A stretch of DNA of 64,000 nt from Ensifer adhaerens (GCF_001270265.1 NZ_LGAP01000002.1:62001-126000), one strand, 5' to 3'; shown: positions 43,814 to 53,579, numbered from the stretch's first letter. The notes: a model not told the origin generated them from the letters alone. A program made the numbers and translations.

Positions 43814-44433
43814 CCGATGGCTCCGATCAGATAGACGAAGGAGAAGACGCCGATCCAGATGACGTCGAGGAAGTGCCAGAACATCGACAGGCACATCAGC
43901 CGGCGGCGGTTCTCGGGGATCAGGCCATGCATCTTGACCTGCACCATCATCGTCACGATCCAGATGATGCCGAAGGTGACGTGCAGGCCGTGCGTGCCGA
44001 CGAGCGTGAAGAATGACGACAGGAAGGCGCTGCGTGTCGGGCCTGCACCCTCAAGGATCAGGTGATAGAACTCGTAGAGTTCGATGCCGAGGAACGCCAG
44101 GCCGAACACGGCGGTCACGCCGAGCCAGAAGATCGTCTCCATCTTGGCGTTGCGCTCCATCTGGAGCATGGCAAAACCATAGGTGATCGAAGAGAACAAA
44201 AGCATCGCCGTGTTGATGGCAACAAGCGACAGATCGAACAGATCGGCCGGGGACGGACCGGCCGCATAGTTCCGCCCGAGCACGCCGTGGGTGGCAAAGA
44301 GGACGGCGAAGATGAGGCAGTCGCTCATCAGGTAGAGCCAGAAGCCGAGCATGGTGCTGCCTTCGGGATGGTGCTCCTCCTCCAGGTAGAACTGCGGCGC
44401 TTCGGTTGCTTCAGCTTGGGTTGTGTCGGTCAT
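43810..44433 (-). CDS. cyoC: Cytochrome o ubiquinol oxidase subunit III
   Basis: The 207-residue protein has five TM helices, including MLGFWLYLMSDCLIFAVLFA and GTHGLHVTFGIIWI, the hallmark subunit-III motifs. It belongs to the heme-copper quinol oxidase complex in the inner membrane. Its start lies one base after the cyoB stop. Confidence 0.96.
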   Translation of the reverse strand: MTDTTQAEATEAPQFYLEEEHHPEGSTMLGFWLYLMSDCLIFAVLFATHGVLGRNYAAGPSPADLFDLSLVAINTAMLLFSSITYGFAMLQMERNAKMETIFWLGVTAVFGLAFLGIELYEFYHLILEGAGPTRSAFLSSFFTLVGTHGLHVTFGIIWIVTMMVQVKMHGLIPENRRRLMCLSMFWHFLDVIWIGVFSFVYLIGAIG

Positions 44434-44434
44434 C

Positions 44435-46438
44435 TCAGCTCCGCTCCGCCAGAAGTTCGGAACGGGCGTCTTCCGTTGCCGTCACGGTCTCTGAGGGGAT
44501 GTAGAAATCCCGCTTGTAGTTGAACGTATGCCCGATCGACACGGCCAGTATGGCAACGAACGAGACGATCACCAGCCACCAGATGTACCAGATCAGTGCG
44601 AAGGCGAGCACGGCGCTGAACCCCGCCAGGATGACGCCGGTTCCGGTGTTCCTTGGCATATGGATCGGCTTGAAGCCGCCGAGCGGGCGCTCGTAGCCGC
44701 GGTTCTTCATGTCGTACCAGCTGTCGTGATCGTGGACGACGGGGGTGAAGGCGAAGTTGTATTCCGGCGGCGGCGAGGAGGTCGACCACTCCAGCGTCCG
44801 GCCATTCCACGGATCGCCAGTCGTGTCGCGCAACTGATCGCGCCTGAAGTAGCTGACGATAAGCTGGATGACGAAGGAAGCAATCCCGAGTGCGATTAGG
44901 ACGGCGCCGAAGGCGGCGATGACGAACCAGATCTGCAGCGAAGGATCCTCGAACTGCGACACGCGGCGGGTGACGCCCATCAGGCCGAGCACGTAGAGCG
45001 GCATGAACGCGAAGAAGAAGCCGATCTGCCAGAACCAGAAGCTCATCTTGCCCCAGAACGGATCCAGCTTGTAGCCGAAGGCCTTCGGCCACCAGTAGAC
45101 GAGGCCGGCCATCAGGCCGAAGACGACGCCGCCGATGATGACGTTGTGGAAGTGGGCGATCAGGAACAGCGAGTTGTGCAGCACGAAATCCGCCGGCGGG
45201 ATCGCCAGCATGACGCCGGTCATGCCGCCGATGACGAAGGTCACCATGAAGCCGACGGTCCACAGCATCGGCACTTCGTAGCGGATGCGGCCCCGATACA
45301 TTGTGAACAGCCAGTTGAACATCTTCGCCCCGGTCGGGATCGAGATGATCATCGTCGTGATGCCGAAGAAGGCGTTGACCGATGCGCCCGAACCCATGGT
45401 GAAGAAGTGGTGCAGCCAGACGAGATAGGACAGGATCATGATCACGCAGGTTGCATAGACCATGGAGGCGTAACCGAAGAGGCGCTTGCCGCAGAAGGTG
45501 GCAACAACTTCCGAGAAGATGCCGAAGGCCGGCAGGATGAGGATATAGACTTCCGGATGGCCCCAGATCCAGATGAGATTGACATACATCATCGGGTTGC
45601 CACCAAGGTCATTGGTGAAGAAATTGGTGCCGGCGTAACGGTCGAGCGACAGCAAGGCGAGGGTCGCCGTCAGGATCGGGAAGGTCGCGACGATCAGGAT
45701 GTTGGTGCAGAGCGACGTCCAGGTGAAGACCGGCATCTTCATCAGCGTCATGCCCGGCGCGCGTAATTTGACGATGGTCGCGATCAGGTTGATGCCTGAT
45801 AACGTCGTGCCGACACCCGCCACCTGCAGGCCCCAGATGTAATAGTCGACGCCGACGCCCGGACTGTAGTCGGCGCCCGAAAGCGGCGGATAGGCAAGCC
45901 ATCCGGTGCGGGCGAACTCGCCGACGAACAGCGACATCATGATGATGACGGCACCAGCCGTCGTCATCCAGAACGAGAAATTGTTGAGGAACGGGAAGGA
46001 GACGTCGCGCGCGCCGATCTGCAGCGGCACGACATAGTTCATCAGGCCGGTCACGAACGGCATGGCCATGAAGAAGATCATGATCACGCCATGGGCGGTG
46101 AAGATCTGGTCGTAATGATGCGGATTGAGATAGCCCTCGTTGCCATTGAAGGCGATCGCCTGCTGCAGCCGCATCATGATCGCGTCGGCAAAGCCGCGCA
46201 TCAGCATGACGAGCGCCAGGATCACGTACATGACACCGATCTTCTTGTGGTCGACGCTGGTGAACCACTCGTTCCAGAGATAGCCCCAGAGCCTGTATTT
46301 GGTGATCAGCGCCAGGATGGCGAGGCCGCCGATGGCCACGGCGATGAACGTCGCGACCAGGATCGGCTCGTGATAGGGGATCGCTTCCCAGGTGAGCCGC
46401 CCGAAGATGAATTGTGTGAGGTTGGTGTTACCGAACAT
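44435..46438 (-). CDS. cyoB: Cytochrome o ubiquinol oxidase subunit I
   Basis: The 667-residue, about 15-TM catalytic subunit matches the length of E. coli CyoB. It carries the low-spin heme His in [16 protein letters not shown], the CuB/Tyr motif [15 protein letters not shown], the two CuB His in WLHHFFTMG and the heme ligands in [11 protein letters not shown]. It reduces O2 to water using ubiquinol and pumps protons. ATG 46438 is chosen; a TTG four codons earlier is possible. No cyoE heme-farnesylation gene is in the operon, so the high-spin heme type (o or a) is undecided. Confidence 0.97.
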   Translation of the reverse strand: MFGNTNLTQFIFGRLTWEAIPYHEPILVATFIAVAIGGLAILALITKYRLWGYLWNEWFTSVDHKKIGVMYVILALVMLMRGFADAIMMRLQQAIAFNGNEGYLNPHHYDQIFTAHGVIMIFFMAMPFVTGLMNYVVPLQIGARDVSFPFLNNFSFWMTTAGAVIIMMSLFVGEFARTGWLAYPPLSGADYSPGVGVDYYIWGLQVAGVGTTLSGINLIATIVKLRAPGMTLMKMPVFTWTSLCTNILIVATFPILTATLALLSLDRYAGTNFFTNDLGGNPMMYVNLIWIWGHPEVYILILPAFGIFSEVVATFCGKRLFGYASMVYATCVIMILSYLVWLHHFFTMGSGASVNAFFGITTMIISIPTGAKMFNWLFTMYRGRIRYEVPMLWTVGFMVTFVIGGMTGVMLAIPPADFVLHNSLFLIAHFHNVIIGGVVFGLMAGLVYWWPKAFGYKLDPFWGKMSFWFWQIGFFFAFMPLYVLGLMGVTRRVSQFEDPSLQIWFVIAAFGAVLIALGIASFVIQLIVSYFRRDQLRDTTGDPWNGRTLEWSTSSPPPEYNFAFTPVVHDHDSWYDMKNRGYERPLGGFKPIHMPRNTGTGVILAGFSAVLAFALIWYIWWLVIVSFVAILAVSIGHTFNYKRDFYIPSETVTATEDARSELLAERS

Positions 46439-46470
46439 AGGGCTATCCAAATTCTCTTGAAATGCGGGCG

Positions 46471-47661
46471 TCAGGGCTTTGTGGTGCCGGCGTCGTTCAA
46501 CTGCGCAGGCGCCGGGCCGTCCTGGTTCTCGGCGGGCGCCGTCTCGTCCCCGTGCATGTTGTGCATGTCGTGGTTCATCGACTGTGGCTCGTTGTCGATG
46601 CCTTCGGCCGGCTCTTCGCTCTTTGATGGATTGCCTGTCGCCGGGAAGGTGGCGCCCGGTGCCGCTTCGCCGGCATGGCCCGTTTCCCCCGCATGGCGGT
46701 TGTCATGCTCGAGCTTGGCGCGGTTCTCGTGGCTTTCGACGCCGGCACCGCCCATCATGTCGATGTGCATCATGTCGTTCATGCACATCTGGCCGGTGCG
46801 CACGCACATGTTGAGCACCGCTTGGAAAAGTCCGCTCTCGACGCTGGCGAAGTAACGCACCGGTTCCTTGGTGCTCGGCTTTTCGAGCTTCAGGTAGCTG
46901 TCGCGGTTGAGCAGGGTGCCGTTCTGCTTGACCCTTGCGACCCAATCGTCGAAGCCCGCCTGCTCCAGCCCGTGAAACTTGAAGCGCATGTGCGAGAAGC
47001 CGTCGCCGCTGTAGTTGGACGACATGCCTTCATACTCGCCCGACTTGTTGATGACGGCGTGCAGCTTGGTCTGCATGCCGGGCATCGCATAGATCATACC
47101 GGCCAGTGCCGGCACGTAGAAGGAGTTCATGACCGAGGATGCGGTGATCTTGAAGTTGATCGGCACGTCCACGGGTGCCGCCATCTCGTTGACGGTCGCG
47201 ATGCCGTAATCCGGATAGAAGAACAGCCATTTCCAGTCGAGCGCCACGACCTCGACCGTCAGAGGCTTCGTATCGGCGCGAACAGGTCGATCGGCATCGA
47301 GCCGGTCGAGCGGCCGGTAGGGATCGAGCTTGTGGGTGCTGATCCAGGTGATGGCGCCGAGCGCAATGATGATCGCCAGCGGCGCAGACCAGATGACGAC
47401 TTCCAGACCGGTGGAGTGATGCCATTCCGGATCGTACTTGGCAGCCGTGTTGGACTGGCGGTAGCGCCAGGCGAAAAACAGCGTGAGGAAGAGCACCGGC
47501 ACGATGATGATCAGCATCAGGATCGTCGAAACGACGATCAGATCTCGCTGCTGCGCCGCGATATCGCCGGACGGCGACATCACGACCATGTCGCACCCGG
47601 CAAGGGCCAAGGTCGAGAAAAGAGCGGCCGATCGTCCGGCGAGCTTCAATGGAGTGGGCAT
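46471..47661 (-). CDS. cyoA: Cytochrome o ubiquinol oxidase subunit II, with His/Met-rich tail
   Basis: The 396-residue lipoprotein has a signal peptide with lipobox LAGC (Cys about 23), two TM helices (about 40-65 and 80-102) and a periplasmic cupredoxin domain without the CuA ligands, as in quinol oxidases. After residue about 285 there is an unusual Met/His-rich extension ([23 protein letters not shown]). Such tails in copper proteins bind Cu(I), so a role in CuB delivery is possible; it could also be disordered. ATG 47661 follows GGAGCCCGAA. Confidence 0.95.
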   Translation of the reverse strand: MPTPLKLAGRSAALFSTLALAGCDMVVMSPSGDIAAQQRDLIVVSTILMLIIIVPVLFLTLFFAWRYRQSNTAAKYDPEWHHSTGLEVVIWSAPLAIIIALGAITWISTHKLDPYRPLDRLDADRPVRADTKPLTVEVVALDWKWLFFYPDYGIATVNEMAAPVDVPINFKITASSVMNSFYVPALAGMIYAMPGMQTKLHAVINKSGEYEGMSSNYSGDGFSHMRFKFHGLEQAGFDDWVARVKQNGTLLNRDSYLKLEKPSTKEPVRYFASVESGLFQAVLNMCVRTGQMCMNDMMHIDMMGGAGVESHENRAKLEHDNRHAGETGHAGEAAPGATFPATGNPSKSEEPAEGIDNEPQSMNHDMHNMHGDETAPAENQDGPAPAQLNDAGTTKP

Positions 47662-47730
47662 TTCGGGCTCCATTTGCGTTTTGTCTAGTCGGCACTAATC
47701 GCGTATTGGGCTCGGCGGAATGAGGTTGTT

Positions 47731-47762
47731 CGTCGCACTGCAGCATTCTGTCGCACCGCAGC
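47731..47762. promoter_or_regulatory. Tandem direct repeat upstream of cyoA
   Basis: GTCGCACTGCAGCA (47731-47744) and GTCGCACCGCAGCA (47749-47762) are near-identical 14-mers 18 bases apart, 70 bases before cyoA. On the minus strand GCGACAGAATGCTGC (47739-47753) resembles the RegR/ActR redox-response consensus with one mismatch. A redox regulator is therefore a candidate, with low certainty. Confidence 0.35.
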
Positions 47763-47925
47763 AGAGTGGACGGCGATGTCCGCAAATGCCCAATCTAGAG
47801 CATCCTCGCCGGCTGACCATTGGGGAGATGCCGATGAGTTCACGTTTTTTTTCGCCGCTTCCTTGATCTCAGGCGTTGATTGATCAACATTTCGACGAGG
47901 CGGCACAAATCGCCGGGAGGAATTC

Positions 47926-49263
47926 ATGAGCTCGGTCGTCAATCCTACGTCTTCAGGCCCAACGTCGTCTGGCCTCGAGCGGGATGCCCGTCGCATCCAT
48001 GACGACAAGCCGCTGTCGCCGGGCAGCATTGCCATTGGCGTGGTCATCGGCCGCATGTCGGAATTCTTCGACTTCTTCGTCTACGGCCTCGGCTCCATTC
48101 TGGTTTTTCCAAAACTCATCTTCCCGTTTGCACCCAGCCCGGTCGCCGCCACGCTGATGTCGTTTGCGATCTTTCCGCTGGCCTTCATCGCGCGTCCGGT
48201 CGGCTCGCTCGTCTTCATGTGGATCGACCGCCACTACGGGCGCGGTACCAAGCTGACGATCGCGCTCGTGATTCTCGGCGGCTCGACCGCCTCGATCGCC
48301 TTCCTGCCGGGCTTTGAGACGATCGGCTACTGGGCGGTGGCGCTGCTGGCGCTTTTCCGACTTGGGCAGGGCTTTGCACTCGGGGGCGCGTGGGACGGGC
48401 TTGCATCCCTGCTCAATCTCAACGCCCCGCCGAACCACCGGGGCTGGTATGCGATGATCCCGCAGCTTGGCGCTCCGATCGGCTTTGCGCTTGCCAGCAT
48501 CATCTTCTACTATTTCGTCGTCAATCTTTCAGAGGATGACTTCCTCTCCTGGGGCTGGCGCTACCCCTTCTTCGTGGCGTTTGCGATCAACGTCGTGGCG
48601 CTGTTTGCGCGCCTGCGCATCGTCGCCAGCAAGGAATTCGGCGCGGCGATGGAGGCACAGGAGCTGAAAGCCCGGCCGGTGTTCGAAATGCTGAGCAAGC
48701 ACGCGCTGGACGTCGTGCTCGGCGCCTTCGTGCCGCTGGCGAGCTTTGCGTTGTTCCATCTGGTGACGATCTTCCCGCTGAGCTGGGTCATCCTGAACGG
48801 CGGACAGTCGGCCGCCCGGTTCCTACTGGTCCAGGTAGCAGGTGCCGCCGTCGGTGTGATCGGCATTATCGTGTCGGGCGTGATCGCCGACCGCATCGGC
48901 CGCCGCACCGAGCTGATGATCGGCGCGATGCTGATCGCAATCTTCAGTTTCTCCGCACCCTTCCTTCTTGACGCCGGCGGAGCCGGACAGGACGCCTATA
49001 TCCTGATCGGCTTTGCCGTTCTTGGTCTGACCTTCGGCCAAGCCTCCGGTGCCGTTTCCTCGCGCTTCACCCAGTATTACCGCTACACCGGCGCGGCGCT
49101 CACCTCCGATCTGGCCTGGCTCGTCGGCGCCGCCTTCGCGCCGCTGGTGGCGCTTGGGCTTGCGACCAGCTTCGGCATCGTTTTCATCGGCGGCTATCTG
49201 ATCTCCGGCGCGATCTGCACGCTGGTGGCGCTCAGCCTCACGCGGGCGCCCGACCAGAATTAG
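47926..49263 (+). CDS. MFS transporter, metabolite:proton symporter type
   Basis: The 445-residue protein has about 12 TM helices. The MHS-type motifs are EFFDFFVYGLGS in TM1 and the loop MWIDRHYGRGTKLT between helices 2 and 3. The ATG follows GGGAGGAATTC. It is divergent from cyoA, and a transporter in this position is also known next to cyo in S. meliloti pSymB (from memory). Substrate likely an organic acid or osmolyte; not predictable. Confidence 0.85.
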   Translation: MSSVVNPTSSGPTSSGLERDARRIHDDKPLSPGSIAIGVVIGRMSEFFDFFVYGLGSILVFPKLIFPFAPSPVAATLMSFAIFPLAFIARPVGSLVFMWIDRHYGRGTKLTIALVILGGSTASIAFLPGFETIGYWAVALLALFRLGQGFALGGAWDGLASLLNLNAPPNHRGWYAMIPQLGAPIGFALASIIFYYFVVNLSEDDFLSWGWRYPFFVAFAINVVALFARLRIVASKEFGAAMEAQELKARPVFEMLSKHALDVVLGAFVPLASFALFHLVTIFPLSWVILNGGQSAARFLLVQVAGAAVGVIGIIVSGVIADRIGRRTELMIGAMLIAIFSFSAPFLLDAGGAGQDAYILIGFAVLGLTFGQASGAVSSRFTQYYRYTGAALTSDLAWLVGAAFAPLVALGLATSFGIVFIGGYLISGAICTLVALSLTRAPDQN

Positions 49264-49403
49264 CGTCGCCGTGTTTTAGCAGGCCTCTTCCAGCATCGGC
49301 AGCTGCGGCGGCAACGCGCATCGTCTCAGCTCACATATTTACTCCTGTCGATCGTCGGGTGAATAGTGGCCGTTTGGCAGCTATTACTCCGGAGATCGGC
49401 AGA

Positions 49404-50336
49404 ATGGACCGCATCGACGCAATGAGGGTATTCGTCACCGCGATCGACGAGGGCAGCCTCGCCGGCGCGGCGCGGCGGTTGAACCGGTCACCGACAGCGG
49501 TCAGCCGGGCGCTCGGCTTCCTGGAATCTCACGTTGGTGTCGAACTTCTGCATCGCACAACCCGCACCCTGAAGCTGAGCGAAGCAGGCGAGCGCTATGC
49601 AGCCGCCTGCCGACGCGTCCTCACAGATCTGGAGGAAGCTGACATGCTTGCCGGCGGCGAACGTTCAGCGCCTCGCGGCGTGTTGACCATCTCGGCGCCA
49701 CCGATCGTCAGCGAGGAAGTGTTGCGCCCAATCGTCGATCATTTCCTCGATCTCTACCCGGATGTCTCAGTCCGGCTCCTTCTGCTCGATCGGTTCGTCA
49801 ATCTCGTCGACGAAGGTATCGACATTGCGTTGCGCATTGGCCATTTGGCCGATTCATCAAACATCGCCACCCGCCTCGGCGGCGATGTGCGGCGCGTCGT
49901 GGTCGCGTCGCCTGACTATCTTGCAAATCACCCGCGCATCGAGGAACCCGCGGATCTGACAAAACACCGGATCGTGGCATTCAGCAACTTCGGTCTCGAG
50001 AGCTGGAACTTCACGCCGGCGAATGGTTCGACCATTCCCCGGACGGTTCACCTGACACCCCGTTGCATCGTCAACAGCGTGCGCGCTGCGGCTGACTCGG
50101 CTGCCGCCGGCAAAGGCTTGACCAGGCTCTATTCCTATCATGTCGCGGAGCATATGAGGAACGGGCGACTGAAGATCGTGCTGGCTGATGCCGAGCATCC
50201 TCCCCTGCCCGTCCATCTGCTCGCGCCGCATGGCCGCATGTCCGTGCCGAAAGTGCGCGCCTTTGTCGACTTTGCCGCTCCAACCCTACGAGCGGAGTTT
50301 GCACGTCTAGCCCTCGAGGCCGGTACGCTCAACTAA
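49404..50336 (+). CDS. LysR-family transcriptional regulator
   Basis: The 310-residue protein begins MDRIDAMRVFVTAIDEGSLA, the usual AaeR/PtxR-like LysR start. The helix-turn-helix is at about 18-38 (GAARRLNRSPTAVSRALGFL) and the LysR effector domain at about 90-290. ATG 49404 has GGAG at 49391. It lies upstream of, and reads the same way as, an SDR gene it may control. Confidence 0.88.
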   Translation: MDRIDAMRVFVTAIDEGSLAGAARRLNRSPTAVSRALGFLESHVGVELLHRTTRTLKLSEAGERYAAACRRVLTDLEEADMLAGGERSAPRGVLTISAPPIVSEEVLRPIVDHFLDLYPDVSVRLLLLDRFVNLVDEGIDIALRIGHLADSSNIATRLGGDVRRVVVASPDYLANHPRIEEPADLTKHRIVAFSNFGLESWNFTPANGSTIPRTVHLTPRCIVNSVRAAADSAAAGKGLTRLYSYHVAEHMRNGRLKIVLADAEHPPLPVHLLAPHGRMSVPKVRAFVDFAAPTLRAEFARLALEAGTLN

Positions 50337-50476
50337 TTATGCCGGTATTCGCACGAGTATTCGCCAAACAGCGATTATTCTGCCGAGAAACGAATGGATC
50401 TAAAACAGTCGCACCAACGCCGAGGGCGTAGGGCGGTCGCCGATAGCGATCGCTGCAACTGAAAAGGATCAAGATC

Positions 50477-51190
50477 ATGAGCAAGGACCAGAAAGTCGTC
50501 ATCATCACCGGCGCCTCGCAAGGGATTGGCGCTGCATTGGTGCAAGCATACCGCAGCCGCAACTATCGCGTGGTCGCCACGTCCCGGTCGATCAAGGAAA
50601 GCGTCGATCCTGATATCGCGACTGTTCAAGGCGACATTGCCAAGCCGGAGACCGCCGACCGGATCGTACAAGTGGCGCTGGAGCGTTTCGGCCGTATCGA
50701 TTCGCTGGTGAACAATGCCGGCGTTTTTCTCTCAAAGCCGTTTACCGAGTTCACCCTGGCCGACTATGACGACAACCTGGGTGTGAATGTCGCCGGCTTC
50801 TTCCACATCACGCAGCGCGCCGCTGCCGAAATGCTGAAACAAGGTGCAGGTCACGTCGTCAGCATCACCACGAGCCTCGTCAACCAGCCGATCGCCGGTC
50901 TGCCGGCCGCTCTTGCCTCCTTGACCAAGGGTGGTCTGAACGCGGTGACGCAGTCGCTCGCCATGGAGTTCGCAAAGACCGGCGTCCGCGTCAACGCCGT
51001 TTCACCGGGCATCATCAAGACCCCGATGCATGCGCCCGAGACACACACCTCGCTGGCAGCGCTGCATCCGGTCGGCCGGATGGGTGAGATCGGCGATATT
51101 GTCGATGCGGTGCTCTATCTCGAAGCGGCCAATTTCGTGACCGGCGAAATTCTCCACGTCGACGGCGGCCAGAACGCCGGCCGCTGGTGA
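50477..51190 (+). CDS. SDR-family oxidoreductase
   Basis: The 237-residue classical SDR has TGASQGIG, NNAGVF and the catalytic Ser in SITTSL. At the Tyr position of the YxxxK motif the sequence reads SLTKGGLNAVT, so Tyr is replaced by Ser/Leu while Lys is kept. The ATG follows AAAAGGATC. The next gene is a tautomerase 67 bases downstream. The missing Tyr may lower reductase activity or shift function; compare close homologues. Confidence 0.85.
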   Translation: MSKDQKVVIITGASQGIGAALVQAYRSRNYRVVATSRSIKESVDPDIATVQGDIAKPETADRIVQVALERFGRIDSLVNNAGVFLSKPFTEFTLADYDDNLGVNVAGFFHITQRAAAEMLKQGAGHVVSITTSLVNQPIAGLPAALASLTKGGLNAVTQSLAMEFAKTGVRVNAVSPGIIKTPMHAPETHTSLAALHPVGRMGEIGDIVDAVLYLEAANFVTGEILHVDGGQNAGRW

Positions 51191-51257
51191 CCACGTCGAG
51201 GCTGGCTCGGACCGAGGTCGAGCCAGCCAACGTAAACCTACCCACAAAGGAGGTGCC

Positions 51258-51497
51258 ATGCCCATCGTCACCGTACAGGTCACGCGCGAAGGAACGTCCG
51301 CCGATCGCAATTCGGTATCAGCCGAAGAGAAGGCGGCCATCATCAGCGGCGTAAGCGAAGTGCTGCTCAACGTCCTCAACAAGCCGCTTGAATCGACCTA
51401 TGTGATCATTGAGGAAGTCGAACTCGACAATTGGGGCTGGGGCGGCCTGCCAGCAGCGCAATACCGGGCTCAACGAGCAGCGGCGGCACGGTCCTGA
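51258..51497 (+). CDS. 4-oxalocrotonate tautomerase-family protein
   Basis: The 79-residue protein has Pro directly after the initiator Met (PIVTVQVTREG), the catalytic base of the family, and a central helix with IISGVSEVLLNVLNKPLEST YVIIEEV. The ATG follows AAAGGAGGTGCC, an almost perfect ribosome site. It may work with the SDR upstream. A hairpin (51554-51587) follows. Confidence 0.88.
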   Translation: MPIVTVQVTREGTSADRNSVSAEEKAAIISGVSEVLLNVLNKPLESTYVIIEEVELDNWGWGGLPAAQYRAQRAAAARS

Positions 51498-51822
51498 GAC
51501 AAGGACTTCATGGCCCCGCGGGTTCAGCCGCAGCGGACGGCCCTACCGTCATCGAACAGACCGCGTCAGGAGCGGCGCGGTCTGTTCAATCAAGTCAACG
51601 CAGCGGTTGGCCACCCAAAGCTCTTTAGAGAACAGCTCCGGCTGCTCCCAAGCGACAACACGGGCGTATCGGTCAGAAGGATGATCTTCCTTTGTGTTGC
51701 CGCGACCCGCAGGGCGGCGATGAAGCGGGCAGACCAGGCGACGCCGAAGAGCTGTTCGGCAGCCGGAAGGGCTGACTAAGGCTGATGCCGGGCCTTCCAT
51801 CGCTGATCATCGCCTGAGACGA
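51498..51822. other. Intergenic region with hairpin 51554-51587
   Basis: GAACAGACCGCG (51554-51565) pairs perfectly with CGCGGTCTGTTC (51576-51587) around ten bases; no long T tract follows, but it is the best terminator for the tautomerase unit. I see no gene in the remainder. Confidence 0.5.
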
Positions 51823-52224
51823 TCACTTCGCGGGCACGACGAGTGGGGTCGCTTTCTTGACGATGTATGTGGCGAGTTCCGACGCTTTGCCGCTGCCGAC
51901 ATTCCGGGCCACATGGTTCACTCCGGCTGGAATGAACAAGGTCTCGCCGGCCTTGAGTGTGACGGATTTCCTGCCGTCCAGCTGGTACTCCAATGAGCCC
52001 TCGAGGACGTAGGCAACCTCTTCGCCCGGATGAGAATGCTTTATGGAAACCGCGCCCGGCTCCAAGTCGACGCGCACCTGGACGACTTCACGTCCCGGCA
52101 CACTGATGTCGTTCTGCAGGAGGTCGGTGCGTTGAAGTCCATGTTGTTGTGCATGCGCAGCCTGCAGTGTCAGTCCGCCACCAACAATCAGCAGCGTAGC
52201 GGCGATGATGCTCGTCGTTTTCAT
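51823..52224 (-). CDS. Exported cupin-domain protein
   Basis: The 133-residue protein has a signal peptide (MKTTSIIAATLLIVGGGLTL QAAHAQ) and a single cupin domain with metal ligands in IKHSHPGEEVAYVLEGSLEY (His, His, Glu) and the second motif HVARN. It is probably periplasmic. ATG 52224 follows GGAAGGA. Members include enzymes and binding proteins; function unknown. Confidence 0.85.
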   Translation of the reverse strand: MKTTSIIAATLLIVGGGLTLQAAHAQQHGLQRTDLLQNDISVPGREVVQVRVDLEPGAVSIKHSHPGEEVAYVLEGSLEYQLDGRKSVTLKAGETLFIPAGVNHVARNVGSGKASELATYIVKKATPLVVPAK

Positions 52225-52453
52225 CCGGTCGTCCTTCCCTTTTTGAAGCTTTGCTTGAAGCCAATGTCGCAATCTGACCAGCGGCATGTATGAGCAGTGT
52301 GTCCGCCCCGCCCGACTTTTGTAACGTCATGTAGCCTGTGGAGCGCGCCACCGACGACGCGCGCATCCGTCGCCCGAGCCGCGCGTATTGCAACGCGCCG
52401 TGGAATAATCTCCGGCGCCGCCCGTTCTTCCGTCCACCGAACGGAGAACGAAC

Positions 52454-53167
52454 ATGTTGCACTTTCTGAAGAAGAAACCGTCACGCATCCAATTCCTTTG
52501 TCATCCGGAAGACCTGGGGGTCATCGCGCCGCCGGTGGCCGCCAAGACCATTCTCCCGGATTGGTACCGCAAGCTGCCCGCAGTCGATCCGCAGCATCTT
52601 TCCGCCAGAGACAATGGCCTGACCATCAAGCGCTGCATGCCATTTCTGGATGCGATGACCACCGGCTGGATCCTGCCATTGGCAGCCACGGTGCGTCTCG
52701 AAATCCGGGATGAGGGGCGAAACGTCGAAGCCGGCTGGGAATTCGACCGGGTGATGGTCAGTAATCACGGTGCTCACCAGGTTGCGGGCAACCCGAAGGA
52801 GCCGAGCCCGCCCTGCAAGTTTCACAATTACTGGTCCATCCGCACTCCTCCCGGCTGGAGCTGCCTGTTCGTGCCGCCTTTGAACCGACCGGCGCAGCCG
52901 TTCGAGTGCGTGGCCGGCGTTGTCGATACGGACACCTATTCCGCCAACATCCATTTCCCGTTCTTTGCCACCGCAGCTGACGGCGTCCATGTGATCGAGA
53001 AGGGCACGCCGCTTGTTCAGGTCGTCCCTTTTCGTCGGGATGGGGCCGCGATCAAAGCGGACATTCGCGCGGAAACAAACGAGGAAGCGGCGAGCCGCAA
53101 CGTCGTCCACCGGAACACGATCGCCGGTGCGGGATGGTATCGGCGGATGGCACGGTCCGCGCGCTAG
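52454..53167 (+). CDS. Hypothetical protein (237 aa, possibly DUF6065-like)
   Basis: The 237-residue soluble protein has no signal peptide or TM segment. It starts MLHFLKKKPSRIQF and has PDWYRKLP near residue 35, GWILPLAATVRLEI and a Trp/Pro-rich core (NYWSIRTPPGWSCLF). The pattern resembles uncharacterised proteins with DUF6065, but I am not certain. ATG 52454 follows GGAGAACGAAC. A very strong terminator follows. Function unknown. Confidence 0.7.
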   Translation: MLHFLKKKPSRIQFLCHPEDLGVIAPPVAAKTILPDWYRKLPAVDPQHLSARDNGLTIKRCMPFLDAMTTGWILPLAATVRLEIRDEGRNVEAGWEFDRVMVSNHGAHQVAGNPKEPSPPCKFHNYWSIRTPPGWSCLFVPPLNRPAQPFECVAGVVDTDTYSANIHFPFFATAADGVHVIEKGTPLVQVVPFRRDGAAIKADIRAETNEEAASRNVVHRNTIAGAGWYRRMARSAR

Positions 53168-53186
53168 CCTACCGCAGAAAGTAAGA

Positions 53187-53219
53187 AGCGGGGACCGGTC
53201 GCCCGGTCCCCGCTCTTTT
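53187..53219. terminator. Strong intrinsic terminator
   Basis: AGCGGGGACCGG (53187-53198) pairs perfectly with CCGGTCCCCGCT (53203-53214) around four bases, followed by CTTTT. It lies between convergent genes and has T-rich sequence on the minus strand too, so it probably works in both directions. Confidence 0.9.
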
Positions 53220-53231
53220 GCGATTTCGCTT

Positions 53232-53579
53232 TCACCGCGTATGCCACAGCTTGCCGGAACGATACGAACGGTCCGAGCCGTTCGAGCTGGAATTGGACGA
53301 GGTGTTCGATGACGAGTTCGAACTGGAGTTCGAAGAGCTGTTCGATGAGGAATTGGAACTCGAATTCGACGAACTGTTGGACGATGAATTCGAGCTGGAG
53401 TTGCTCGACGAGTTGGAGGAGCTGTTACCCGCAACGATGATGGTATCGTCGTGGTGGCCGCCTACCTGCCTGCCGACCGCGTGGGCTGGAGCGGTCGCCT
53501 GCTTTGCCTGCGCGTCGGCGCCGGCAAAGGCGGTAACGCCGGCGATGAGGGCGGCGCTCAGTTTCCAGTGGTTTTTCAT
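53232..53579 (-). CDS. Exported low-complexity protein with Asn-Ser-Ser-Ser repeats
   Basis: The 115-residue protein has a signal peptide (MKNHWKLSAALIAGVTAFAG, cleavage after ADAQA) and a short His/Asp segment. Residues 52-99 are 12 tandem tetrapeptides (NSSS, once NTSS), followed by a basic tail RSYRSGKLWHTR. AAGGAG precedes the ATG. Serine codons vary between TCN and AGY across units, so the repeat is kept at the protein level rather than by recent duplication. Possibly a cell-surface or secreted Ser/Asn-rich linker; function unknown. Confidence 0.75.
   Translation of the reverse strand: MKNHWKLSAALIAGVTAFAGADAQAKQATAPAHAVGRQVGGHHDDTIIVAGNSSSNSSSNSSSNSSSNSSSNSSSNSSSNSSSNSSSNSSSNTSSNSSSNGSDRSYRSGKLWHTR
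53283..53426 (-). repeat. Tandem 12-base coding repeat, 12 units
   Basis: Twelve units each encode Asn-Ser-Ser-Ser (unit 11 has Thr). Third positions and the TCN/AGY serine class differ from unit to unit, so DNA identity is low although the peptide repeat is nearly exact. The complementary strand reads as an acidic/leucine-rich frame. Confidence 0.9.

Noticed and set aside
46675-47688. Plus-strand frame of 337 codons opposite cyoA
   Set aside because: Antisense shadow of a clear lipoprotein subunit II.
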